From assembly GCA_903926075.1 (NCBI GenBank), contig CAIYHQ010000050.1, positions 80,936 through 144,935 on the forward strand: a stretch of 64,000 nucleotides of DNA. The letters are read 5' to 3'. Within the stretch, counting starts at the first letter, position 1, and each line of letters starts with the position of its first letter. Shown here piece by piece: positions 54,182 through 62,283 of the stretch. The notes under the pieces are model-generated. The model saw only the letters and a program-made list of their open reading frames with translations. It did no database searches and had not been told where the DNA came from. Position numbers and translations under genes: made by a program. Source of the DNA: an uncultured Methanomicrobiales archaeon (lineage in GTDB: Archaea > Halobacteriota > Methanomicrobia > Methanomicrobiales > Methanospirillaceae).

Positions 54182-55294
54182 ATGAGAAAAGGCTCGATTC
54201 TTGTCTTCATCTCAGTTATAATTATTATAATCGGCCTTATAACCTTATTTTCTCTAACTCACGCTATAATTCCCAATAAAGTAAACGAGCCTGGTAATAT
54301 CAATTCCCATATTAAATCAGAATTACCAGTTGGAATTCTTGTTATGCAAAGTGGATTTATATTAGATATTGGCGTAGAATACAGCCGTGCTTTTGAAATG
54401 GTCAGGCAAGACTATCCGGATTCCATAATAATGCCAATAACCATGGATGGAGGGAGTAATGCTTCTGTAGCATCGTATTCGTGGAAAAAAATGATATCTG
54501 ATAATCCGAATCTCCCTTTGGTGGTAACAGTTGCTAGCTGGACAACTAACGTGGTCTATCCAGGTGCTGCCAAATCAGGCATTGTTCAGCTTGCACTAGG
54601 TAGTGCGGTTGTCAACCGGAGCCGCTCATCAGATCACCTCATCAGGTTTACTCCGGGAGTGGAGCAGGAATCGCCTTTACTTGCTGCTTATCTTAACCGG
54701 TTTAACAGAATAGCAATTATCGGAGGTGATAATGATTATTCCAGGGGATATATTTCTGCGCTTGAATCCCTAATCCCCGGGAAAATTATAGAAACACAGC
54801 TTTATAATCCGGATAACCTTGATTCGACCCTGAATATTTCAATAATTAAAAAAAATAACCCTGATGTAATTCTCCTCCTCAGTGTATCTGAGGGTGGAAA
54901 AGTGATAGAAATAATAAGAAATGCAGGAATTAACACCGCTCTCGTTGGAACAAGAGTAATTGAAAGAAATTCCCTTCTTGAGAGCAAAGAAACCGAAGGT
55001 TTAATCTTTACGACTCCTGCATTAAACCGGTCCCATCCGTTTTTTAAGCGATATTTCTATAAATATAGGGAAAATGCGACTTTTTACGGAGCTGAGGGCT
55101 TTGATGCCATGACGACTTTGTACGCAGCAGCTGCAGAGTGTGGCGTTTCTCAGTACTGTATATCAGGTTGGTACAAAAACCGGTCTTTTGATGGAGCACT
55201 TGGGTCAGTCCGGTTTGATGACAAGGGCGTAGCTTTCTACCCGATTACAATGAAGATAATCCGAAATGGGAGATTTGAAAATTATTCTTTATGA
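54182..55294 (+). CDS. ABC-type branched-chain amino-acid-like solute-binding protein (orphan)
   Basis: 370 residues: an N-terminal membrane anchor or signal (ILVFISVIIIIIGLITLFSL) followed by a periplasmic-binding-protein type I fold of the leucine/isoleucine/valine-binding family (ELPVGILVMQSGFILDIGVEYSRAFEMV; RFTPGVEQESPLLAAYL; IAIIGGDNDYSRGYISALE; DGALGSVRFDDKGVAFYPI). No ABC permease or ATPase gene lies nearby, so it may be a sensor-type receptor or work with a transporter elsewhere. Starts with ATG 54182. Confidence 0.8.
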   Translation: MRKGSILVFISVIIIIIGLITLFSLTHAIIPNKVNEPGNINSHIKSELPVGILVMQSGFILDIGVEYSRAFEMVRQDYPDSIIMPITMDGGSNASVASYSWKKMISDNPNLPLVVTVASWTTNVVYPGAAKSGIVQLALGSAVVNRSRSSDHLIRFTPGVEQESPLLAAYLNRFNRIAIIGGDNDYSRGYISALESLIPGKIIETQLYNPDNLDSTLNISIIKKNNPDVILLLSVSEGGKVIEIIRNAGINTALVGTRVIERNSLLESKETEGLIFTTPALNRSHPFFKRYFYKYRENATFYGAEGFDAMTTLYAAAAECGVSQYCISGWYKNRSFDGALGSVRFDDKGVAFYPITMKIIRNGRFENYSL

Positions 55295-55430
55295 AAGCGC
55301 GGGACGATCCGGCGGGTATACTGAAGATCTGCATTAAAATGTTTTTTTTATATTTACATCTTCTTTTTTGGGATTTATAGCAAAGTTTTTACATGGTACT
55401 TTATGCCTGCAGAAAAGAAATATATAAAAA

Positions 55431-55436
55431 GGAGAT
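55431..55436 (+). promoter_or_regulatory. Ribosome-binding site for the ATT start of aIF1A
   Basis: GGAGAT lies 6 bases before the ATT at 55443. It is the only good Shine-Dalgarno in front of the aIF1A frame; an in-frame TGA sits at 55440-55442, directly before the ATT. Confidence 0.6.
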
Positions 55437-55442
55437 GTTTGA

Positions 55443-55784
55443 ATTCCGGAAGACCAGGTAATAAATAACAGCCATGATGTAGATGCCCAGAAAAAGCAGG
55501 GTGAAAGCGTTGAGACAATACGTGTACGTCTGCCAAAAAAGTGGAACGGAGAACAATTTGCATCAGCTGAACTGATGTTAGGCGGCAATCACATAAAAGT
55601 AAGGTGTTATGATGGTGTGACAAGATTAGGGCGGATTAAAGGAAAAATGAAAAAAAGATCCTGGATCCGTGAAGGTGATACCATTATTGTAACTCCGTGG
55701 TCGTTTCAGGATGAAAAGTGCGACATTATCTATCGATACCTGCAACCACAGGTTGACTGGTTGCGAAAGAATCACTATCTTTGA
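55443..55784 (+). CDS. eif1A: Translation initiation factor aIF1A, probably started at ATT
   Basis: OB-fold factor that binds the A site of the 30S subunit and promotes start selection. Core: TIRVRLPKKWNGEQFASAELMLGGNHIKVRCYDGVTRLGRIKGKMKKRSWIREGD (in pieces, residues 26-82), then IIVTPWSFQDEKCDIIYRY. The first in-frame ATG (55575) is inside the OB fold and would remove about 44 residues including RVRLP. The frame is open only back to a TGA at 55440-55442, and between there and the core the only plausible initiation codon is ATT at 55443, six bases after GGAGAT. This would give a 113-residue protein starting (M)PEDQVINN, a normal family length. Confidence 0.8.
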   Translation: MPEDQVINNSHDVDAQKKQGESVETIRVRLPKKWNGEQFASAELMLGGNHIKVRCYDGVTRLGRIKGKMKKRSWIREGDTIIVTPWSFQDEKCDIIYRYLQPQVDWLRKNHYL

Positions 55785-55860
55785 TAGACTTACCTTTTTA
55801 ATTTCATCGGATATATCAACTACATATTCTGATTAATTAACTCTTTATATATGATTGATA

Positions 55861-56595
55861 ATGATCCGTCACCATTTTGAATTCAGAGAGACGATTGCAA
55901 CAATTCTTGCAGAAGAAGACGAGCATGTCACTGTTGCCTGTGAAGCCCTTCTCGCTGCCAGACAGGAAGTTGAACGTGAATGCATGCGTTCTCCTGAATT
56001 CCGGACAAGTCTTGTTCCCTGTTGTGCTGAATTGCCTGGGGTAGTCACCGAAAAAATGGTTTCTGCTGCAGAACATGCAGGAGTTGGTCCAATGGCTGCA
56101 GTTGCCGGCGCTATAGCGGAAGCCGGAGTGAAAGCTATAATGGATGCGGGAGGAACATATGGGGTTATTGATAATGGAGGAGATATCGCCCTATTCTCTG
56201 ACAGGAAGATTACAATAGGGATTCATGCAGGTGAATCTGCAATGAGTGACAGGTTTGCTTTCACTGTCCCACCCTCAAAGGAGATTATCGGAATATGTAC
56301 ATCATCAGCGACAGTTGGTCCCTCTATCTCATTTGGAGTTGCGGATGCAGTAATAGTGTACGCTGACAACCCGGCTCTTGCCGATGCATGGGCAACGGCT
56401 ATCTGTAACGAAATACGTACCGATGATCAGTCCTTAATAAAGCGGTTAGATGAGAGCCATATTTTTGGAGTTATGGCAGTAATCGGGGACTGGGTCTATA
56501 GGTGGGGGAAACTGCCTCCAATAACAAATGCCAGGGTAGAAAGAAAAAAGATCACACGTGGCGGCCTTGATACCGTCATAGATTCTCATTTATAA
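55861..56595 (+). CDS. UPF0280 family protein
   Basis: About 244 residues. Conserved family features are EFRETIATILAEEDEHVTVACEALLAAR, PMAAVAGAIAEAG and DNGGDIALFSDRKITIGIHAG, with SATVGPSISFGVADAVIVYADNPALADAWATA. The DNGGD-type loop resembles flavin transferase ApbE, to which UPF0280 is distantly related; the function is not established. It is found across methanogens. ATG at 55861 chosen. The 3' end overlaps the convergent unknown gene by 20 bp. Confidence 0.85.
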   Translation: MIRHHFEFRETIATILAEEDEHVTVACEALLAARQEVERECMRSPEFRTSLVPCCAELPGVVTEKMVSAAEHAGVGPMAAVAGAIAEAGVKAIMDAGGTYGVIDNGGDIALFSDRKITIGIHAGESAMSDRFAFTVPPSKEIIGICTSSATVGPSISFGVADAVIVYADNPALADAWATAICNEIRTDDQSLIKRLDESHIFGVMAVIGDWVYRWGKLPPITNARVERKKITRGGLDTVIDSHL

Positions 56596-56989
56596 ATTCT
56601 ACCGCGTTGTCGTATGCACTTTCTCCTTTAAAATCTTTTAATATCTCTGTACCATCGCTAACGCTGACTATAAGTTCATCTTTAAGATATCTGGCTATCA
56701 GGGTAAGAAGGTCAATTTCACCTATCCTGACACCTTTATCGAGTGCTGATGCAGGTTCCAGAATCAGGCGTTCCTGTTCAATCTCTCCGGGAATAACTCT
56801 GAAATAATAATAAAAAGCCTGGTAGGCATTCAGGAGGTCAGAATGAAGCAGTTCCTTACGGATTTCCGGGGGGGCAGTGTCAAGGAGGGAGGCCAGATGA
56901 ATAACATCGTCACCATCTGCGCATTCTGTTAATAACCGTTCAGAAATTGCGAATAAGTCATCATCCCAAATAATAGGTGACAATTCCAT
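56576..56989 (-). CDS. Unknown acidic protein
   Basis: 137 residues, not recognised. Mostly helical and acidic (ICDDD-like start SPIIWDDDLFAISERLLTE; AYQAFYYYFRVIPGEIEQERLILEP). No signal peptide or membrane segment. Its 3' end runs 20 bp into the end of the UPF0280 gene on the other strand. Confidence 0.6.
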   Translation of the reverse strand: MELSPIIWDDDLFAISERLLTECADGDDVIHLASLLDTAPPEIRKELLHSDLLNAYQAFYYYFRVIPGEIEQERLILEPASALDKGVRIGEIDLLTLIARYLKDELIVSVSDGTEILKDFKGESAYDNAVEFINENL

Positions 56990-57072
56990 GCTACCATTGT
57001 GTTCTCCCGAAGTATAAAACTTGAGACAAGTTAGGCTTAATACAGGTTTCGCAAAAAAAATTTATAAGCCAT

Positions 57073-58307
57073 TTAAACTGCTATCTTTTTTACAATATTT
57101 GAATAAACTGAGCCGGAAGAAGTTTTATCCGCCAAGTCTCTTATAAATGCGGATTCACTTTTTACAGCCAGGTAATCTGATGATGCTTTCCCATAATAGA
57201 TAAGTGACTTCTCATGGTCTTCAGATATCACAGCCCTGGATAATTCCTGGTTTTGATTCAAAAGTCGCTCCGTCAGATAATAACCTGTTAATACAATTTT
57301 GGGTCCCAGGGTTTCTGGGCAGGTTTCATTGTTTCATTTAAGAAAAAGTTTGTGCTGATAAGATAATCGTCCTCTCCATTTTCACCCGGAGTTCTCACTG
57401 CTTTTAATGCTGCAGTTGTTTCAATAACGTAAGCCTTCCCTTTTTTATCAGCAACAAGGTGGATACTCCCTCCCGAAAGTGGCATAGAGAGGATAATGTC
57501 CTTTGCAGTATCAGCATCTGATGCTGACATTACAACATAAGGACCCAGGAAAAAGTCAGTGACCTGGAATGCACTATCTTCCTTTCGCGAAGAAGGTCCT
57601 TTGGAAACAGTCCTTGCAACACCCGCATCATTCATCTGGAATGAGTTGGAAAGCCTCCCCGGGACTCCTGTAGATACGAAAGCATGTTTTCCATCCGGAT
57701 ATGCAACAATAAGGTTAGTATAGCCATTAATGAGACTCCTGTGGTAATCATAATTGGAAGATACGATTGGTTCGCCACTGTCAGTCCTATCACCCCAGAC
57801 AGCTGAATTTGTACATCCTGTGGGTGGAGAACCTGGCGGGCTTTCTAGTGAAAACATGCTGTTAATCAGGTAAATATCAGTTGGAGTAACCGAATAACCC
57901 TGTGTTTGCGCTCCTTCTGTAATACCTCGTATAAATTCGTCATATGAAAAATCAGTAATATTATTTCGGACCGAATCTGCAATGAGAGCAAGTTTATCCA
58001 GAACAAATTTTCGATCATGCTTTAATAAGGCAATGGCCCATGTATTGTCCCTTGCTGCAGCAATTGATGGTGCTGCCTGAATACCATAAGAATATCCCAT
58101 CTGGTACGGTGAGCCCTCAAGATATACCACGGGTAAATTTCCTGAAGGCAGAATAGATAAATCGTCAGATTTCAGGTCAGGAGAAAGATTTGTTTCGGTT
58201 GAATCTGCAAAAACCGGGCAGTTAAGGACAAATAGAAGAGAGAGTGCAATGATCAGTATCTTCAGAAGGTTATTAGGTTCCATAGGTATTTTTTCTCTTG
58301 TTGTCAT
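57073..58307 (-). pseudogene. C45-family (acyltransferase/hydrolase) gene split by a -1 frameshift
   Basis: An exported N-terminal-nucleophile hydrolase. A signal peptide (KILIIALSLLFVLNCPVFADS) is followed by YLEGSPYQMGYSYGIQ and the nucleophile Cys in PPTGCTNSAVWGD; AVRTPGENGEDDYLISTNFF follows. Frame 0 ends at 57288 after QKPWDPKLY. Shifting -1 at CCCAAAA (57297-57303) gives PKIVLTGYYLTERLLNQNQE and 70 more residues down to 57073, and the joined protein looks like a complete family member. This is either a disrupted gene (one A lost from a run of five) or a programmed -1 frameshift. The start is ATG 58307 or 58283. Confidence 0.72.
57297..57303 (-). other. Slippery heptamer CCCAAAA in the C45-family gene
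   Basis: Read in frame 0 as C-CCA-AAA, this is a perfect X-XXY-YYZ slip site: both tRNAs can re-pair on CCC-AAA in the -1 frame. The 0-frame stop comes two codons later and the -1 frame stays open for about 75 codons. An imperfect CAGGTTATTATCTG palindrome follows closely but is weak as a stimulator. Confidence 0.6.
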
Positions 58308-58349
58308 CTTTACAGAAAATATATCCTCTCTCTTATCAATATATCTGAT

Positions 58350-58634
58350 ATGAAAAATGAGGAATATGACTGGATTCTCTATCACTACATTGCAGGTTGT
58401 GAAATGATAAGTAAGTCTGACCTCATATCAAAAACAGGCTGGAATGAAAGCCTTATTAACGAATCTCTTGAAAGGTTAAGTTCCTATCTCCTGATTGAAC
58501 AAAAAGGTGAAAATATTCGTCCCCTCTCAATTCAGGAGATGTTTTTCAACTGCCAGTGCAAGTATGATTCATCATCGCCATTTATAGTTAAAGACGGTGT
58601 TATATCACTGAAAAAAGACGACGGGCAGGGATGA
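58350..58634 (+). CDS. Small winged-helix-like protein
   Basis: 94 residues with helix-rich N-terminal 55 residues (WILYHYIAGCEMISKSDLISKTGWNESLINESLERLSSYLLIEQKGENI in pieces) that resemble a winged helix-turn-helix, followed by CQCKYDSSSPFIVKDGVISLKK. The first gene of a tightly packed operon with trm56 (stop TGA at 58632-58634, then ATG at 58635). It could be a DNA- or RNA-binding accessory of the operon. The promoter must overlap the start of the divergent C45 gene. Confidence 0.65.
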   Translation: MKNEEYDWILYHYIAGCEMISKSDLISKTGWNESLINESLERLSSYLLIEQKGENIRPLSIQEMFFNCQCKYDSSSPFIVKDGVISLKKDDGQG

Positions 58635-59156
58635 ATGGTTTATTTTGCCGTTCTAAGGCTTGGACACCGTCCTGAAAGGGACCAGAGAGTCACAACCCAT
58701 GTGGGTCTTACAGCCCGTGCTCTTGGTGCAGCAGGTATGTATCTTGCGAGTGCAGACAAGTATATTGTTGAAGGGATACAGGATGTTGTGGACCGCTGGG
58801 GCGGTGATTTTTTTATTAAAGATCAAATCAAATGGAGAACCTGTATCAACCGATGGAAGGAGTCCGGGGGTATTGTTCTCCACCTGACAATGTACGGAAT
58901 TCCTCTTCAGGATATTGAAGAATTAATAAAAAAATCTGACAGGATCCTTATTGTAGTAGGGGCAGAAAAAGTCCCGGGTGAGTTATTCGGGCTCGCTGAT
59001 TATAATGTCGCCGTAACAAATCAACCCCATTCCGAAGTAGCAGGGCTTGCGGTTGTTCTGGACCACCTGAATCCCACCGCGTTAGTGAGAGAATTTCCGG
59101 ATGCAAAACTGAAAGTAATTCCACAGGAGCACGGAAAAAGGACTGATACCGGGTGA
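58635..59156 (+). CDS. trm56: tRNA (cytidine-56 2'-O)-methyltransferase Trm56
   Basis: 173-residue archaea-specific SPOUT methyltransferase that methylates C56 in the T loop of tRNAs. Typical: [28 protein letters not shown] at the N-terminus and the knotted SAM-binding segment [37 protein letters not shown] (in pieces). It overlaps the ATP-grasp gene by four bases (GTGA). Confidence 0.94.
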   Translation: MVYFAVLRLGHRPERDQRVTTHVGLTARALGAAGMYLASADKYIVEGIQDVVDRWGGDFFIKDQIKWRTCINRWKESGGIVLHLTMYGIPLQDIEELIKKSDRILIVVGAEKVPGELFGLADYNVAVTNQPHSEVAGLAVVLDHLNPTALVREFPDAKLKVIPQEHGKRTDTG

Positions 59157-60229
59157 AACAGAACCTTCTTGTTGCGGGTTTTTCAACTCGTCATGTGGCC
59201 TGTTCTGCTTTTAAGGCTGGTTATAATGTCTATGCCCTGGATAATTTCTGCGACCAGGATCTTTACTGGTACACTAAAGAGTGTTTCAGGTTTGATAGCC
59301 TGGATGAAATAGAAGACAGGATACAGGATATATGTGCCAGATTTTCTATCGATGCGGTTTTAGTAACCTCTGGTGCAGAATCAGCAAAGACGCCGGTTCC
59401 ACTTTATAGTACAGATATTAAAACTGTCTCCAGGTTCCTTGATAAAGTAAAAACAGATCAGTTTTTTGAGGAGATAGGTGTAAAAAAACCTGCTATAATT
59501 CAGGGTAATGAGTACCCGGCATTTTTAAAACCATGCTCCGGTTCAGGAGGCTGGAGAAACAGGGTTGTATCTTCGGCGAAGGAAGAGGAAGAATGGAGAA
59601 TACTTTTTGATAATCAACCATATTTTAAGCAGCAGGTAATTGTTGGTACTCCTGCAAGTGTATCCTGTATTTCAGACGGGAAAAGAGCAGTTGCGTTATC
59701 AAGTAACGAACAGGTCCTGCGTGGAGAAGGTGAGTGTGAATATGGTTATTCCGGGTCAATAACTCCATTTTGTCACCCGGAAGAAGAAAGATTGAAAAGT
59801 CTCGCAGAATATATAGTTGCCAGGAGTGGGTGCATGGGCGCAGTCGGGGTTGATTTTTTAATTAATTATGATAATATATATGCAATTGAAATTAATCCGC
59901 GCTTCCAGGCAACACTTGATACTGTTGAAGCTGTAACCGGCGCAAACCTCGTGAATCTTCACATAAATGCCTTTCTTGGTGAGATTAGCAACCAGTCGTT
60001 TTTAAAGCGGTGTTATGCAGTTCGAAGGATTTTATTTGCAGAACGGGATGTCATTATAAAAGAAGATCTTAAAAATTTTGCGCCTCAAGTCGCAGATATA
60101 CCCTGGCCTGGGACATATTTTGAAGAAGGGAATGCAATTATAAGTATTTTAGCACAAGGGAAAACAAGGGATGAGGCACTTGCCTCACTAGATACAACTA
60201 TTAGTAAAATTCAACAATATATCGGATGA
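59153..60229 (+). CDS. ATP-grasp family ligase of unknown substrate
   Basis: 358 residues with a GTG start in the trm56 overlap. Pre-grasp [29 protein letters not shown]; central ATP-grasp with [18 protein letters not shown] (glycine-rich loop) and metal-binding [29 protein letters not shown]. It forms an acyl-phosphate and ligates an amine or thiol. The family includes archaeal carboligase-like proteins related to biotin carboxylase; methanofuran ligase MfnD has a similar fold, but nothing in the context shows the substrate. Operon position between trm56 and tfe. Confidence 0.82.
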   Translation: MKQNLLVAGFSTRHVACSAFKAGYNVYALDNFCDQDLYWYTKECFRFDSLDEIEDRIQDICARFSIDAVLVTSGAESAKTPVPLYSTDIKTVSRFLDKVKTDQFFEEIGVKKPAIIQGNEYPAFLKPCSGSGGWRNRVVSSAKEEEEWRILFDNQPYFKQQVIVGTPASVSCISDGKRAVALSSNEQVLRGEGECEYGYSGSITPFCHPEEERLKSLAEYIVARSGCMGAVGVDFLINYDNIYAIEINPRFQATLDTVEAVTGANLVNLHINAFLGEISNQSFLKRCYAVRRILFAERDVIIKEDLKNFAPQVADIPWPGTYFEEGNAIISILAQGKTRDEALASLDTTISKIQQYIG

Positions 60230-60768
60230 TGGCTACAGTGGAAGAAGCGTTAGCTGACCCGGCAATAAGGGCATATCTCCTTCGGATAATTGGAGAAGAG
60301 GGGATGGGACTGATAACAAAATTCCCAAAGGAGGGAGAACACAGTGATGAAGAGCTCGCTTCTATGACTCAGATCAATTTAAATTCTGTCCGTCATACCC
60401 TCTATACTCTCTATGAAAAAAGGCTCGCTTTTTATAGACGGCTTAAAAATAACGAGACCGGCTGGCTTACATACCTATGGCAATTGAGACTGGATAGTAT
60501 AACTGATGCAATAATTGAAGATTTAACGAGGATTATCGAAAAACTCGAGGCCAGACGTAAATACGAGGAAGAAAATGATTTCTATAAGTGTAGTGAATGC
60601 GGGTATTTCATCACTTTCAACCGGGCATTCGATCTAGATTTCACATGTCCTGGATGCAAAAATTCCTATCAGCATTTCGACAACGAGATACTAGTCAGTT
60701 CACTTAAGAAAAGAATTGAACTTATTAGGGAGTCATTGGGTGAAGAAGGAGCGAAGGTTGGAACCTGA
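60226..60768 (+). CDS. tfe: Transcription factor E (TFE alpha)
   Basis: 180-residue basal factor that stabilises the open complex with TBP and TFB. N-terminal winged helix (DPAIRAYLLRIIGEEGMGLITKFP ... HSDEELASMTQINLNSVRHTLYTLYEKRLAFYRR, in parts) and C-terminal zinc ribbon (CSECGYFITFNRAFDLDFTCPGC). ATGATG start: the second ATG gives MATVEEAL. Overlaps both neighbours. Confidence 0.95.
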   Translation: MMATVEEALADPAIRAYLLRIIGEEGMGLITKFPKEGEHSDEELASMTQINLNSVRHTLYTLYEKRLAFYRRLKNNETGWLTYLWQLRLDSITDAIIEDLTRIIEKLEARRKYEEENDFYKCSECGYFITFNRAFDLDFTCPGCKNSYQHFDNEILVSSLKKRIELIRESLGEEGAKVGT

Positions 60769-61237
60769 AGAGATCCTTAATAGAGCAGCCCTGGATCTCC
60801 ATGTCATGGAACATTCAAAAAAAGTCATGGAGGTAGCTCTTCGATTCACATCAGATCTTGACACCGAAGATAAAAGACTCGTCCATGATGGTGCCCTTCT
60901 TCATGATGTAGGACGAGGAATTACACATTCGCTCTCTCATGGGCTGGAAGGAGCGCAATATCTGCGCTCTCTCGGGGTTGAAGAGCCTCTTGCCCGTATT
61001 GTTGAGTGCCATGTAGGTGCAGGATTAACCGCTGACGATTATACCTTGCAGGGGCTCCCACCTATAGACTGTATCCCTTTTACTCTCCCTGAGAAGATTG
61101 TAGCACATGCAGACAACCTTGTAAAAGGAATAAGAGAAATCTCATTTTATGAGCGTTTCCAAAAAAATATTGCACTTCCAAAGCGAATTCAGCGGCGATA
61201 TTTTAAGTTATATCTCGAGATGGAACTCTGGCTTTGA
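60758..61237 (+). CDS. HD-domain metal-dependent phosphohydrolase
   Basis: About 159 residues with the HD motif HDGALLHDVGRGITHSLSH and a preceding HVMEHSKKVMEVALRF, as in archaeal HDIG hydrolases that cleave nucleotides or 2',3'-cyclic phosphates. The TTG at 60758 is chosen: AAGGAG stands 7 bases before it, whereas longer in-frame starts lie deep in tfe. It is co-transcribed with and overlaps tfe by 11 bp. Substrate unknown. Confidence 0.85.
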   Translation: MEPEEILNRAALDLHVMEHSKKVMEVALRFTSDLDTEDKRLVHDGALLHDVGRGITHSLSHGLEGAQYLRSLGVEEPLARIVECHVGAGLTADDYTLQGLPPIDCIPFTLPEKIVAHADNLVKGIREISFYERFQKNIALPKRIQRRYFKLYLEMELWL

Positions 61238-61259
61238 AAACGCTTTAATCTTTAATTTG

Positions 61260-61760
61260 TTATAGTATAATCGTCTTTACCTGTGGCAGTTTCTTCAGCT
61301 TTTCAACAAGACCAACTGGTAATTCGTAATCGACAATAATAACAAGTTTCGGGTCTTCAGAGAGGTTTGGGTCTGTGACAAATATCTGGCGTATATTGAG
61401 GTCAAAATCACCGATAATACGCATTGTCGAATTTATAATACCTTTCTCATTGGCATCATTTGGAATTATGGTTATTGTTTTTAGACCAAGAGTTTCCGCG
61501 ATTCCTGAAAGATCTGGTGTTGCTCTCATCTTTAAAAATATTGCACTTATATTTGGAATTGAGAGTATTCTTTTGGCGGTTGTGTCAACGACTCTTCTAT
61601 CAACAAAGAGGATTTTTGCAATCTGGGTAGCAGGAATCTCAACGTCATTACAGCAGATCTTCCCTGCTGTATTAACTGAAAAACCATTTTCCAGGAGGAA
61701 TTTCACCACTATCTTCTGAGAGGGTGAGTCAGTGAAATGTTCAATAATATCTTGCCACAT
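61260..61760 (-). CDS. ACT-domain regulatory protein
   Basis: 166 residues from ATG 61760 (MWQDIIEHFTDSPSQKIVV); the longer reading frame back to 61901 reaches the tRNA-Leu gene and is not credible. An N-terminal helix-turn-helix-like region (SPSQKIVVKFLLENGFSV ... IPATQIAKILFVDRRVVDTTAKRI) precedes an ACT domain (GLKTITIIPNDANEKGIINSTMRIIGDFDLNIRQIFVTDPN in parts). This matches the methanogen regulator family of amino-acid-sensing ACT proteins. It converges with the HD gene. Ligand unknown. Confidence 0.83.
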   Translation of the reverse strand: MWQDIIEHFTDSPSQKIVVKFLLENGFSVNTAGKICCNDVEIPATQIAKILFVDRRVVDTTAKRILSIPNISAIFLKMRATPDLSGIAETLGLKTITIIPNDANEKGIINSTMRIIGDFDLNIRQIFVTDPNLSEDPKLVIIVDYELPVGLVEKLKKLPQVKTIIL

Positions 61761-61877
61761 CGCTTGATACTGATTTATTGATAAAATTGATAAGCTTGTT
61801 GATTGAGCAGAATTATTAACACAACCAGATAGACGGATAGATATATTAGCGAATGCACCACAGAAATATAGGCACGT

Positions 61878-61962
61878 GCGAGGGTTGCCGAGCCAGGTCA
61901 AAGGCGCAAGGTTGAGGGCCTTGTCTCGTAGGAGTTCTTGGGTTCAAATCCCATCCCTCGCA
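61878..61962 (+). tRNA. tRNA-Leu (anticodon GAG)
   Basis: Class II tRNA: acceptor GCGAGGG/CCCTCGC with discriminator A, anticodon stem CAAGG/CCTTG with loop TTGAGGG (anticodon GAG), long variable arm, T loop TTCAAAT. No CCA encoded. A nuclease/transposase remnant begins 26 bp downstream. Confidence 0.93.
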
Positions 61963-61987
61963 TCCAGTCAGAATTTTCTGTTTTTGA

Positions 61988-62221
61988 ATTTTTTTAGGTG
62001 CATTACCATTAATTGATTACAATTCCCATAAGGGCTACTACGGCGATTTAAGCCTTGTGTTTTATGAACTCCCGAAGTTCAAAAAGACCGTAGATGATCT
62101 TATAACACTCGAGGAAAAAGGGTTGTATTTTATAAGCAAAGCAGCCTTGCTATTTCAAAACAATGTTCTATTGTTATTTATTTGGAAGATCTTTGTTTTC
62201 AGGTGTGATCATCCTAAATGA
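61988..62221 (+). pseudogene. Remnant of a PD-(D/E)XK-type transposase/nuclease (Rpn family)
   Basis: Reading from 61988 gives GALPLIDYNSHKGYYGDLSL, then VFYELPKFKKTVDDLITLEE and KGLYFISKAALLF, stopping at TGA 62219-62221. The segment FYELPKFKKTxxDLxTLEEKxLYFI is the hallmark of the PD-(D/E)XK nuclease family transposases (Rpn, PDDEXK_2), which are usually 280-300 residues. Here only about 75 residues of the middle/C-terminal region remain, with no start codon. It fills most of the gap between tRNA-Leu and the nucleotide-sugar dehydrogenase gene. Confidence 0.68.
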
Positions 62222-62283
62222 TATAAAAAATAATTAATATTAAAACTAATCGAGAGGAAAATATCAATAATCTGGAGAATCTA

